In this document: positions 51,293-59,448 of the stretch, piece by piece
How positions within the stretch are numbered: the first letter of the stretch is position 1
Layout: each line of letters begins with the position of its first letter
NCBI RefSeq assembly: GCF_900187185.1
Contig: NZ_LT906465.1
Span: 1,612,001 to 1,676,000, forward strand
Length of the DNA stretch: 64,000 bases
From: Chryseobacterium taklimakanense
Lineage (GTDB): Bacteria; Bacteroidota; Bacteroidia; Flavobacteriales; Weeksellaceae
Reading direction: 5' to 3'
Made by a program: the position numbers and the translations under genes
Notes under the pieces: generated by a model
Told to the model about the DNA's origin: nothing
What the model saw: only the letters and a program-made list of their open reading frames with translations
Databases searched by the model: none

Positions 51293-51634
51293 ATGACAGG
51301 TTATCACACGTACCAAAGTTGTATTGAAGCATGTTTAAAATGTGCTGCAATATGTAATCACTGTGCTTCATCATGCACTGAGGAAGAAGATGTAAAAATG
51401 ATGGCGAGATGCATTCAGTTAGACATGGAATGCGCAGCGATCTGCTATGCCTCAGCACAGTTAATGAGCCTCGGCAGCGACAAAGCAAAAGAAATTTGCC
51501 GCATTTGTGCCGACATCTGTGAAGCATGTGCTGCAGAATGTGAAAAACATGCACAACATGGAATGGATCATTGCCGTGAATGTGCAGAAGCTTGTAGAAA
51601 ATGCGCCGAAGAATGCCGGAAAATTGCAGCGTAA
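51293..51634 (+). CDS. Csp-like four-helix-bundle copper storage protein
   Basis: A 113-residue protein without signal peptide, with 20 or so Cys spaced along four helices (SCIEACLKCAAICNHCASSC, RCIQLDMECAAICY, ICRICADICEACAAECEKH, HCRECAEACRKCAEECRK). CxxxC spacing inside each helix matches Csp proteins, which line a four-helix bundle with Cys and hold many Cu(I). The lack of a signal peptide points to the cytosolic Csp3-type role. Confidence 0.92.
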   Translation: MTGYHTYQSCIEACLKCAAICNHCASSCTEEEDVKMMARCIQLDMECAAICYASAQLMSLGSDKAKEICRICADICEACAAECEKHAQHGMDHCRECAEACRKCAEECRKIAA

Positions 51635-51736
51635 TTTAAAACGGGTGGTGATTTTAATGATTGCCACTCTTTTTATCTACATCCTAACGACCAAATTAAA
51701 ATCAACTACCTTGAAACCCAGGCATAAAACTATGAT

Positions 51737-52048
51737 AATACCCTGCTTTTTGTGGGCTATCAGGCCGAAGGAACCCGTGGAAGAAAATTATTGGAGGGTG
51801 AGAAAGAATTAAAAGTGTACGGAAAATGGGTGCCGTTCAATATGGAAGTAGCGGAAATTGAAGGACTGTCTTCACATGCAGACCACAATGAACTCCTTGG
51901 CTGGATGAATGGAATAACAAATATTCCGGAAAGAATTTTCATCGTACATGGGGAGAAGGAAGGCGCAGAAGCGCTGCAGCTGGGCATAAAAGAAACCTAC
52001 GGCTGGGATTCCCAAATACCGCAACTTTATGATATTGAAGAATTATAA
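51737..52048 (+). pseudogene. C-terminal remnant of an RNA-type MBL-fold exonuclease (RMMBL)
   Basis: About 104 codons reading NTLLFVGYQAEGTRGRKLLE, then GLSSHADHNELLGWMNGI and RIFIVHGEKEGAEALQLGI: the end of a beta-CASP/RMMBL metallo-beta-lactamase protein, whose full length is usually above 450 residues. A TAA lies in frame at 51725-51727, and the metal-binding N-terminal domain is absent. The sequence just upstream belongs to the Csp gene, so the loss looks like a deletion. A short GTG-started product is possible but would have no active site. Confidence 0.8.
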
Positions 52049-52057
52049 TTTGGAGAT

Positions 52058-52618
52058 ATGAATCATATAAGGGACAGTAAAATCAAGCATTCAGAAGAGA
52101 CCAACTGGTATGTGATTACCGGCGGACCCAGTACCGGAAAAACAACGACCATTGATTTGCTTCAGAAGCAAGGTTACCATACGACAATAGAACACGCAAG
52201 GCATTACATTGATACCATGCATAATGAAGGAAATTCCGTTAAAGAAATTAGAAGCAATAAGAAGAAATTTCAATTGGGCGTGTTAGATATGCAGATTGCC
52301 CAAGAAGGATCGCTCAATAAGAAGGATATGGTTTTTTTGGACAGGGCTATCCCGGACGCAATGGCTTATTATCAATTTTTAAACTTGGATTATGATGAAA
52401 AGTTACTTAATGCCGTCAACCGGGTTTCCTACAAAAAAATCTTTATTTTAGACCGATTGCCTTTTACCAAAGACTACGCGAGAACGGAAAATGAAGACGA
52501 TCAAAAAGTAATTCATATGTTAATAATAGAAACTTATACCAATCTCGGTTTCCCTATCGTTTTTGTTCCGGTTTTGCCTCCTGCAGAAAGAGTTCAATAT
52601 ATTTTAAATAATTTATAA
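52058..52618 (+). CDS. AAA family ATPase/kinase-like protein (AAA_28 type)
   Basis: A 186-residue P-loop protein with Walker A ITGGPSTGKTTTIDLL (about residue 21), a Walker B-like MVFLDRAIPDAMAY (about 91) and LDRLPFTKDYARTENEDD. It resembles small AAA_28 nucleotide-binding proteins, some related to nicotinamide-riboside or pantetheine kinases. Its link to metal resistance is unclear. It lies 9 bp after the RMMBL remnant and may have been its partner. Confidence 0.85.
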   Translation: MNHIRDSKIKHSEETNWYVITGGPSTGKTTTIDLLQKQGYHTTIEHARHYIDTMHNEGNSVKEIRSNKKKFQLGVLDMQIAQEGSLNKKDMVFLDRAIPDAMAYYQFLNLDYDEKLLNAVNRVSYKKIFILDRLPFTKDYARTENEDDQKVIHMLIIETYTNLGFPIVFVPVLPPAERVQYILNNL

Positions 52619-52646
52619 GAAAAACCATTGTCAAACAAAATAAATC

Positions 52647-52654
52647 TATTTTTG
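52647..52654 (+). promoter_or_regulatory. -7 element upstream of the MerTP-like gene
   Basis: TATTTTTG fits TAnnTTTG, 51 bp before the ATG. A TTG lies at 52628-52630, a spacing of 16 bp, shorter than usual. Confidence 0.4.
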
Positions 52655-52705
52655 AAATTAGCATTAATTTAGATCTTTAAATATCAAGTAGAAACTTAAA
52701 ACAAT

Positions 52706-53335
52706 ATGAAAACAGACAGAAAATTAATCGGAGCAGGACTTTTGACAGCAGTTACCGCTTCATTGTGTTGTATTACACCAGTATTGGTTTTAATAGCAGG
52801 AACAAGCGGAATTGCTGCGACTTTTTCCTGGCTCGAACCTTTACGGCCTTATTTAATCGCGTTAACAGTTTTCGTTCTTGGTTTTGCCTGGTATCTTAAA
52901 CTAAAACCCAAAAAACAATTAGACTGTAGCTGCGAGAAAGATGAAAAAATACCATTCACGCAGTCGAAAATGTTTTTAGGGATTGTTACCCTATTTGCAG
53001 TCGTTATGCTTGCCTTCCCCTACTATTCAGCTGTTTTCTATCCAAAAACAGAAAAGCAAATTATAATAGTAGATCAATCTAATATCCGTAAAATAGAATT
53101 TACAATTAGTGGTATGACCTGCGCAAGCTGTGGTGAACATGTCAATAGCGAAGTAAATAAACTGACGGGAATTATAAGTTCAGACGCTTCGTACGAAAAC
53201 AAAAATGCAGTTGTGAAATTTGATGATTCAAAAACAAACATTGATGAAATCGAAAACGCCATAAACGCTACCGGATATGTAGTAACTGACAAAAAAGAAT
53301 ATCAATTGGAAACCCTTGGTCCTGAAAAACCATAA
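52706..53335 (+). CDS. merTP: MerTP-type fusion: MerT-like membrane protein with C-terminal HMA domain
   Basis: A 209-residue protein. The MerT-like part has three or four membrane helices with paired Cys in SLCCITPVLVL and a second pair in DCSCEKDE (loop). The C-terminal HMA domain has ISGMTCASCGEHVNSEVNKL (GMTCASC, about residues 136-142). MerTP proteins import Hg(II) for reduction by MerA. No merA or merR is seen in the window, so mercury, copper or another soft metal may be the cargo. Confidence 0.87.
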   Translation: MKTDRKLIGAGLLTAVTASLCCITPVLVLIAGTSGIAATFSWLEPLRPYLIALTVFVLGFAWYLKLKPKKQLDCSCEKDEKIPFTQSKMFLGIVTLFAVVMLAFPYYSAVFYPKTEKQIIIVDQSNIRKIEFTISGMTCASCGEHVNSEVNKLTGIISSDASYENKNAVVKFDDSKTNIDEIENAINATGYVVTDKKEYQLETLGPEKP

Positions 53336-53350
53336 TAAATTATTAAACAG

Positions 53351-53560
53351 ATGAATACAGTCAAATTACAGTCAATAATCACCTGCCCCAATTGCGGACA
53401 CAGGAAGGAGGAAACAATGCCTACAGATTCTTGCCAGTATTTCTACGAATGCGAAAAATGCAGGATCGTTTTAAAACCAAAACAGGGCGACTGCTGTGTG
53501 TATTGCAGTTACGGAACAGTGCCTTGTCCCCCAGTTCAGCAGGACAAGAAATGTTGCTAA
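53351..53560 (+). CDS. GDCCVxC-type small Cys-rich protein
   Basis: A 69-residue cytoplasmic protein with two Cys clusters: ITCPNCGHRKEETMP and YECEKCRIVLKP, then GDCCVYCSYGTVPCPPVQQDKKCC. The GDCCVxC motif names its family; it probably binds zinc or a soft metal. Such genes commonly follow merT-type genes, as here (15 bp spacing). Confidence 0.88.
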   Translation: MNTVKLQSIITCPNCGHRKEETMPTDSCQYFYECEKCRIVLKPKQGDCCVYCSYGTVPCPPVQQDKKCC

Positions 53561-53598
53561 AAGTCCTTACGTTTAACTAAATAACAAAAACCATTTTA

Positions 53599-54162
53599 AT
53601 GGACAAATCAACGCACAGCCACAAAGTTTCTCCGGACCATAGTGCCTCGGGGAAAACTCATTCTACACAGAATATGGATTCAAAAAAAGAAAGTGAACAA
53701 ATGGATCACAGCGGGGCATACAAAAAGTTGTTTTGGATGCTTCTCATTTCCTTCGTATCCATGTTTATATTAATGTATGCGATGGTTGATCGGTTATCCA
53801 ATGTGATTCCCAATATCAATCAGTTTTATATGGCCGGACTAATGGCTTCTCCTATGTTGATCATCGAACTGCTGTTAATGGCAAAGATGTATCCCAATAA
53901 AAAACTCAACAAGGTACTGATGGGTGTCGGTGTGTTGGCGATGGTGCTGTTTTGGTCTGGCATTCGGCAGCAGACAGCCGTGGGAGATGTCCAGTTCCTA
54001 AAGTCCATGATTCCACACCATGCAGGGGCTATTCTTATGGTCGAAGAAAGTAATCTGGTCGATCCGGAAGTGAGAAAGTTGGGCGAGGAAATTATCAAAG
54101 CACAGGAGGAGGAAATTGCCGTCATGAGGGCGAAAATTAAGGAACTTCAAACCCGGAAGTAA
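53599..54162 (+). CDS. DUF305 protein with His-rich N-terminus
   Basis: A 187-residue membrane protein. A His/Ser-rich start (DKSTHSHKVSPDHSASGKTHS, QMDHSG) is followed by three membrane helices and a C-terminal DUF305 segment: FLKSMIPHHAGAILMVEE and RKLGEEIIKAQEEEIAVMRAKI. DUF305 proteins often accompany copper-resistance genes and their HH motif may bind metal in the periplasm. It lies 36 bp before the ATPase gene and probably shares its transcript. Confidence 0.88.
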   Translation: MDKSTHSHKVSPDHSASGKTHSTQNMDSKKESEQMDHSGAYKKLFWMLLISFVSMFILMYAMVDRLSNVIPNINQFYMAGLMASPMLIIELLLMAKMYPNKKLNKVLMGVGVLAMVLFWSGIRQQTAVGDVQFLKSMIPHHAGAILMVEESNLVDPEVRKLGEEIIKAQEEEIAVMRAKIKELQTRK

Positions 54163-54198
54163 TCTCAAATAGCAGAATTTAACGCAAAAAATTAAATT

Positions 54199-56325
54199 AT
54201 GACAAAATACACCTGTCCCATGCATCCCCAGATATTGAAGGACGAACCGGGGAAATGTCCACTTTGCGGAATGAACTTAATTCCCTTGGGAGGAACCGCC
54301 CGACCTGAAAAAGACGAACGCAGCCATCATCATCAGAATCATGATCATCACTCAGAATCTGATAGTTCAGCGGCGGGATTTGACAAACATGCAGGTCATC
54401 ATACTTCGGATTTTCTAAAAAGATTCTGGATTACACTGGTACTTTCTGTCCCGGTGCTGCTGCTTTCCCACATGATTCAGCAGTGGCTTGGTTTCACCAT
54501 AGCTTTTCAAGGCGATAAATACGTGCTGTTGGTTTTGGGAAGTATTATTTATTTCTACGGTGGAATGCCTTTTTTCAAAGGGTTTTTGGGCGAAGTGAAA
54601 GCCGGAGCTATTGGGATGATGACGCTCGTTGCTTTGGCGATTACCGTAGCTTATGTCTATTCCGTTGCCGTCGTATTCGGGCTGCCGGGCATGGATTTCT
54701 TTTGGGAGCTCGCCACCCTAATTGTCATCATGCTTCTGGGTCATTGGCTCGAAATGCGTTCACAGATGGCAGCTTCAAAAGCGTTGCAATCTCTAGTTGC
54801 CTTACTACCAAATGACGTAACCGTCGAGCGTAACGGAAGTCCGGTAAAAATAAAACTGGAACAGCTGAAAAACGGAGATACCGTAATCATAAGACCGGGC
54901 GAAAAAATCGCCGCTGACGGTCTGATTGTCGAGGGCAGTTCCTATTTAAATGAAAGCATGCTGACGGGAGAAAGTGTTCCTGTAAGAAAAGAGGCCGGTG
55001 GAAAGGTTATCGCAGGGTCTATCAATGGAGACGGGGCTTTAAAGATAAAAGCAACAGGGGTTGGAAAGGATTCGTACCTCAATAAGGTCATTAATTTGGT
55101 TCAGGATGCGCAGGCAGCAAAGTCGAACACTCAGAATCTGGCGGATAAAGTAGCCAAATGGCTTACTATAGTAGCAATTGTGGTGGGAGTAGGAACTTTC
55201 GCTTACTGGTACATCACCATGGGAGATTTGGCTTTTGCTCTGGAACGGATGGTAACGGTAATGGTAACGGCCTGCCCTCATGCTTTAGGAGTGGCAATCC
55301 CTCTGGTGGTGGCCATTTCCACTACACTTTCAGCGACAAATGGTTTACTAATCAGAAACCGAACGGCTTTTGAAACCACGAGAAAATTATCGACCATTAT
55401 TTTCGATAAAACCGGCACCCTTACGAAAGGTTCCCACACTGTGCAGAAAATCATTCCTCTAACGGAACACTATTCGGAAAACGATTTACTCCAGTATGCA
55501 GCAGCAGTGCAGCAGAACTCCGAACATCACATTGCAAAAGGAATCATGCAGACCCTTTCCGAGAAAAAACTGGAGCTATGGAAGTCAGACAATTTCCGCT
55601 ACATGCAGGGAATTGGAGTGACAGGAATCGTAAACGGTAAATCGGTTGTCGCGGCTGGTCCTAATTATTTTGTTCAAAACAATAAACAGGTACCTGCCAT
55701 TCCGGAAGAAATCAACCAGGATGCAGAAACAGTGAACTTTATTTTGATTGATGACGTGCCCGTGGGTATTGTTTCTTTAGCAGATACCATTCGCGAAGGC
55801 GCAAAAGAAGCTATTGACCAACTTCGAAGCATGAACATTAAATCATTCCTGCTTACAGGTGATAACGAAAAGGTAGCGGCGGCGGTGTCAAAGCAGTTAG
55901 GAATGGACGGATATTTGGCAAATGTACTTCCGCACCACAAACAGGAAAAAGTAAAAGAATTTCAGGATAAAGGGGAAATCGTTGCGATGACAGGTGACGG
56001 CGTAAATGATGCACCGGCTTTGGCAGCAGCAGATGTAGGCATTGCAGTTGGCAGCGGAACTGATGTTGCTGCCGAAACCGCAGATATTATTCTGGTCAAC
56101 AGTGACCCTCGAGACGTGGTGAAAATGATAGATTTTGGAAAGAAAACCTACAGCAAGATGATCCAGAATCTCGTATGGGCAGTGGGCTACAACGTCGTGG
56201 CGATTCCACTTGCTGCGGGTGTTCTGTATCCCACATATGTCCTGAGTCCCGCCATGGGCGCAGTGCTGATGAGTGTCAGTACCATCGTGGTCGCACTTAA
56301 TGCAAGTTTGTTAAAAATTAAATAA
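54199..56325 (+). CDS. copB: CopB-type (P1B-3, CPH) copper-exporting P-type ATPase
   Basis: A 708-residue inner-membrane pump. It opens with an HMBD (YTCPMHPQILKDEPGKCPLC then GMNLIP, residues 4-29) and a His-rich stretch (RSHHHQNHDHHSES) in place of HMA domains. Catalytic motifs: TGES (about 255), the membrane metal site TACPHALGVAIP (CPH, about 360), phosphorylated Asp in FDKTGTLTKG (about 403), TGDN, and MTGDGVNDAPAL (about 600). CPH pumps transport Cu(II)/Cu(I) or Ag(I) outward. It is followed after 7 bp by the oxidase gene. Confidence 0.95.
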   Translation: MTKYTCPMHPQILKDEPGKCPLCGMNLIPLGGTARPEKDERSHHHQNHDHHSESDSSAAGFDKHAGHHTSDFLKRFWITLVLSVPVLLLSHMIQQWLGFTIAFQGDKYVLLVLGSIIYFYGGMPFFKGFLGEVKAGAIGMMTLVALAITVAYVYSVAVVFGLPGMDFFWELATLIVIMLLGHWLEMRSQMAASKALQSLVALLPNDVTVERNGSPVKIKLEQLKNGDTVIIRPGEKIAADGLIVEGSSYLNESMLTGESVPVRKEAGGKVIAGSINGDGALKIKATGVGKDSYLNKVINLVQDAQAAKSNTQNLADKVAKWLTIVAIVVGVGTFAYWYITMGDLAFALERMVTVMVTACPHALGVAIPLVVAISTTLSATNGLLIRNRTAFETTRKLSTIIFDKTGTLTKGSHTVQKIIPLTEHYSENDLLQYAAAVQQNSEHHIAKGIMQTLSEKKLELWKSDNFRYMQGIGVTGIVNGKSVVAAGPNYFVQNNKQVPAIPEEINQDAETVNFILIDDVPVGIVSLADTIREGAKEAIDQLRSMNIKSFLLTGDNEKVAAAVSKQLGMDGYLANVLPHHKQEKVKEFQDKGEIVAMTGDGVNDAPALAAADVGIAVGSGTDVAAETADIILVNSDPRDVVKMIDFGKKTYSKMIQNLVWAVGYNVVAIPLAAGVLYPTYVLSPAMGAVLMSVSTIVVALNASLLKIK

Positions 56326-56332
56326 TCACAAG

Positions 56333-59248
56333 ATGAAATATATATTTTCGCTCTTTCTATTTATGGCAATGTCCATAAACAGTTATTCACAGAGCACCAA
56401 AACCGTGTACACCTGCCCGATGCATCCGCAGGTCGTGAAATCAGCACCCGGTAACTGCCCCATTTGCGGTATGACCTTGGTGAAGAAAACCGTTACTGAG
56501 AAAAAAACGGCGGCCAAATCCGCGGCCGCTCCTAAAAAGGCCACCGTAATTAAAAAAACTACGGGTAAGAAACCTGAAATTACCGCTGCAAAAACAAAGA
56601 CGGTAACGGAAGTTAAAAAACCGGTGATGCCAAAGACTAAAGCAGTACCAAAAGACCCAGCGAGCATCAAAACGCCGGAACATTCAACACCTGCTCCGCA
56701 TCAGCATGAAGCAGCGCAAAAGATGTATACTTGTCCGATGCACCCCGAGGTGGTTTCGGACAAACCCGGAAAGTGTCCCAAGTGCGGTATGAATCTGGTC
56801 CCTCAGAAGGAAAGCGGCCGGCATCAGTCTACCGGCAAAACCCCGGAACATCAAACTTCAGATGCGCATCAGCATGAAGAAGCGCAAAAGATGTACACCT
56901 GCCCGATGCATACCGAGGTGATATCGGACAAACCCGGAAAGTGTCCCAAGTGCGGTATGAATCTGGTGCCTCAAAAAGGAAAGAAGGAAGATCATTCTGC
57001 ACACGGAAACATGCAGATACATGGTGAACACAAAATGGTCATGCCCATGCCCGAAAAGCACCTAAAAGGCGGACGCAAAGTGACCTACCATCTTTATGTG
57101 AAAGACACCCTGGTAAATTTCGCGGGCAAACAGAAACGCGCCATTGCCGTAAACGGGCAGATTCCGATGCCAAAACTGGAGTTTTATGAGGGCGATACGG
57201 CGGAAGTGATTGTCCATAATTTAATGGACGAAGAAACTTCTCTGCACTGGCACGGTCTTCATCTTCCAAATAAAGAAGATGGGGTTCCCTGGCTTACCCA
57301 GAAACCCATTCCACCACATTCAACCTACACGTATTCGTTTCCGATCATCCAAAACGGAACCCACTGGTATCACTCACATACTGGCCTGCAGGAGCAGGTT
57401 GGAATGTATGGGATGATGATTCTGAAAAAACGTCCCGAAGATCCTACTTTCCGGCCGGGGATTGATGATCTGCCCACAGAGCACCTTATCCTGAGCGAGT
57501 GGACAAACCTGAACCCCAATAATGTTCAGCGGATGCTTCACAACGCCAATGACTGGTTCGCAATAAAAAAAGGCAGTACTCAAAGTTATGCAGAAGCCAT
57601 AAAAGAGGGACACTTTAAAACAAAACTCACCAACGAGTGGAAGCGGATGCTTGCCATGGACGTGAGTGACATTTATTATGACGCCTTTCTGATTAACGGT
57701 AAAACAGAAAGCCAGCTCGCAGGATACAAAGCCGGTGACAAAGTGCGGCTTCAAATTGCCAACGGCGGTGCGTCCTCCTATTTTTGGCTCAATTATGCAG
57801 GAGGAAAAATAAAAGTAGTGGCCAGTGATGGATTGGACATTGAACCGATAGAAGTGGACCGTCTTATTCTGGCAGTTTCTGAAACAGTGGATATCGTAGT
57901 GGAAATTCCTGAAAGAAACACCTCCTACGAACTCCTTGTTACACCCGAAGACCGCACAAAATCTGCGTCAGTGTTTATTGGAGAAGGAGCTACGAAATCC
58001 CATGATCCATTACCCAAACTCAAATACTTTGAAGGGATGAAGATGATGAACGACATGATGAAGATGAACGGTGACATGAAAGATATGGGCATGAAGATGA
58101 GTTATCAGACGATGGATATGAATCAGGTGATGTATCCTGAAATTAGTGCTGAAAATAATGCAGCAATGCCGATGGACAAGATGGACAACAACGATGCGCA
58201 AATGGATCACTCACAGCATCAGATGCCTGCTTCCGGGATTACCACATTGAATTATGGGATGATGAAATCGCCTTATGACACTTCACTCCCGAAAGACAGT
58301 CCCGTGCGCGAGCTCAAGTTTACCCTTACGGGAAACATGAACCGCTACATATGGAGCATGGACGATAAAGTCCTGGCAGAATCTGACAAAATATTGGTAA
58401 AAAAAGGCGAAATTCTCCGCATTACCCTATTCAATAATTCAATGATGCGTCACCCGATGCACCTGCACGGTTTTGATTTTCGGGTACTCAACAAAAATGG
58501 CCTTCAGGCACCCCTCAAAAATGTGTTGGATATTATGCCGATGGAAACTAATGTCATCGAATTTGAAGCTAAAACTGACGGGGACTGGTTTTTCCACTGT
58601 CACATCCTCTATCACATGATGGCGGGGATGAACCGTGTTTTTGCTGTTGGTGATTATCAGAATCCTTTGCTGCCCGATAAAGCTTCAGCTTACAAAAAGC
58701 TCCAGCGCGAAAGTAACATGTGGCACCTGATGGCCGAAAACGATTTTGCTACTAATGGTAACGACGGGATGGCGAGGATCTCAAATGCCCGCTGGGAATT
58801 GGGAACAGAATGGCGTTTAGGTTACAATCCCCATCACGGCTACGAGGTGGAAACCCAACTCGGCAGGTATGTGGACCGTATGCAGTGGCTGAAACCATTT
58901 ATCGGATTTAACTATCGTTATAGAAAGATTGACAGGAATAATATTGAAAAAAACCTTTTTGGACAGGCATCTACTAAAGATGAAAGAAAAACTTTCAGCG
59001 CTGGTATCATGTATAAACTCCCGATGTTGGTGGACCTGCAGGCAGAAATATTTACCGACGGTATTGTAAGATTGCAGCTGACACGTGAAGACATTCCGTT
59101 GACTGCGCGTTTGCGCGGGGCATTCATGGTCAATACCGACAAAGAATATATGGCAGGTCTTAAATATATCGTCACAAAAAATATCGGAATCTCAACCCAC
59201 TACGACAGCGATATGAGCTGGGGTGCAGGGATTACACTGAACTATTAA
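56333..59248 (+). CDS. multicopper oxidase with three heavy-metal-binding domains and a CopB-like C-terminal barrel
   Basis: A 971-residue exported protein (signal MKYIFSLFLFMAMSINSYS). HMBDs start at about residues 26, 132 and 188, linked by Lys/Ala/Pro- and His-rich segments. The CopA-type oxidase has TSLHWHGLHLPN (about 303), THWYHSHTGLQEQ (about 342), then after a Met-rich insert (about 565-640, MKMNGDMKDMGMKMS) MRHPMHLHGFDF (about 705) and FFHCHILYHMMAGM (about 752), giving types 1-3 copper ligands. Residues about 788-971 resemble the outer-membrane protein CopB (YEVETQLGRYVDRMQWLKPF, LQLTREDIP) ending in a Tyr-terminated strand. It should oxidise periplasmic Cu(I) and bind surplus copper. 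Confidence 0.92.
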   Translation: MKYIFSLFLFMAMSINSYSQSTKTVYTCPMHPQVVKSAPGNCPICGMTLVKKTVTEKKTAAKSAAAPKKATVIKKTTGKKPEITAAKTKTVTEVKKPVMPKTKAVPKDPASIKTPEHSTPAPHQHEAAQKMYTCPMHPEVVSDKPGKCPKCGMNLVPQKESGRHQSTGKTPEHQTSDAHQHEEAQKMYTCPMHTEVISDKPGKCPKCGMNLVPQKGKKEDHSAHGNMQIHGEHKMVMPMPEKHLKGGRKVTYHLYVKDTLVNFAGKQKRAIAVNGQIPMPKLEFYEGDTAEVIVHNLMDEETSLHWHGLHLPNKEDGVPWLTQKPIPPHSTYTYSFPIIQNGTHWYHSHTGLQEQVGMYGMMILKKRPEDPTFRPGIDDLPTEHLILSEWTNLNPNNVQRMLHNANDWFAIKKGSTQSYAEAIKEGHFKTKLTNEWKRMLAMDVSDIYYDAFLINGKTESQLAGYKAGDKVRLQIANGGASSYFWLNYAGGKIKVVASDGLDIEPIEVDRLILAVSETVDIVVEIPERNTSYELLVTPEDRTKSASVFIGEGATKSHDPLPKLKYFEGMKMMNDMMKMNGDMKDMGMKMSYQTMDMNQVMYPEISAENNAAMPMDKMDNNDAQMDHSQHQMPASGITTLNYGMMKSPYDTSLPKDSPVRELKFTLTGNMNRYIWSMDDKVLAESDKILVKKGEILRITLFNNSMMRHPMHLHGFDFRVLNKNGLQAPLKNVLDIMPMETNVIEFEAKTDGDWFFHCHILYHMMAGMNRVFAVGDYQNPLLPDKASAYKKLQRESNMWHLMAENDFATNGNDGMARISNARWELGTEWRLGYNPHHGYEVETQLGRYVDRMQWLKPFIGFNYRYRKIDRNNIEKNLFGQASTKDERKTFSAGIMYKLPMLVDLQAEIFTDGIVRLQLTREDIPLTARLRGAFMVNTDKEYMAGLKYIVTKNIGISTHYDSDMSWGAGITLNY
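56669..57004 (+). repeat. tandem 168 bp coding repeat in the oxidase gene
   Basis: Two copies (56669-56836 and 56837-57004) each encode 56 residues: KTPEH, a His-rich HQHE element, AQKMYTCPMH, the HMBD and NLVPQK. The 3' half of each copy is nearly identical in nucleotides, including about 30 bases without difference, so the duplication is recent or kept alike by recombination. Confidence 0.85.
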
Positions 59249-59448
59249 AGGAGTTTTTATTGTGTCGATTTTAAAGAGTGCAGCTGCCAAATAAAGACCG
59301 GTTGCACTCTTTTTTACAGCGTATAACGACCGCCGGAAACACAGATTCTCATGAGGCAAACAATACCAGCCTACAACCTGAGGAATCATTGCAGTAATAT
59401 GAGCTAAGACATAAATTGAAGTAAATATATTTTTATTAAATTAGCACC

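Noticed and set aside
52706-53560. A complete mercury-resistance operon
   Set aside because: Only the importer-type and GDCCVxC genes are present; merA, merB and merR are not seen.
56383-56683. Two minus-strand frames over the oxidase N-terminus
   Set aside because: They are antisense shadows of the Lys/Ala-rich linker, with hydrophobic residues arising from complementing Lys and Glu codons.
58010-58210. His-rich minus-strand frame (HLHHVVHHLH) that looks like a metal-binding peptide
   Set aside because: It is the antisense of the Met/Asp-rich ATG-GAC repeats of the oxidase insert; CAT is the complement of ATG.
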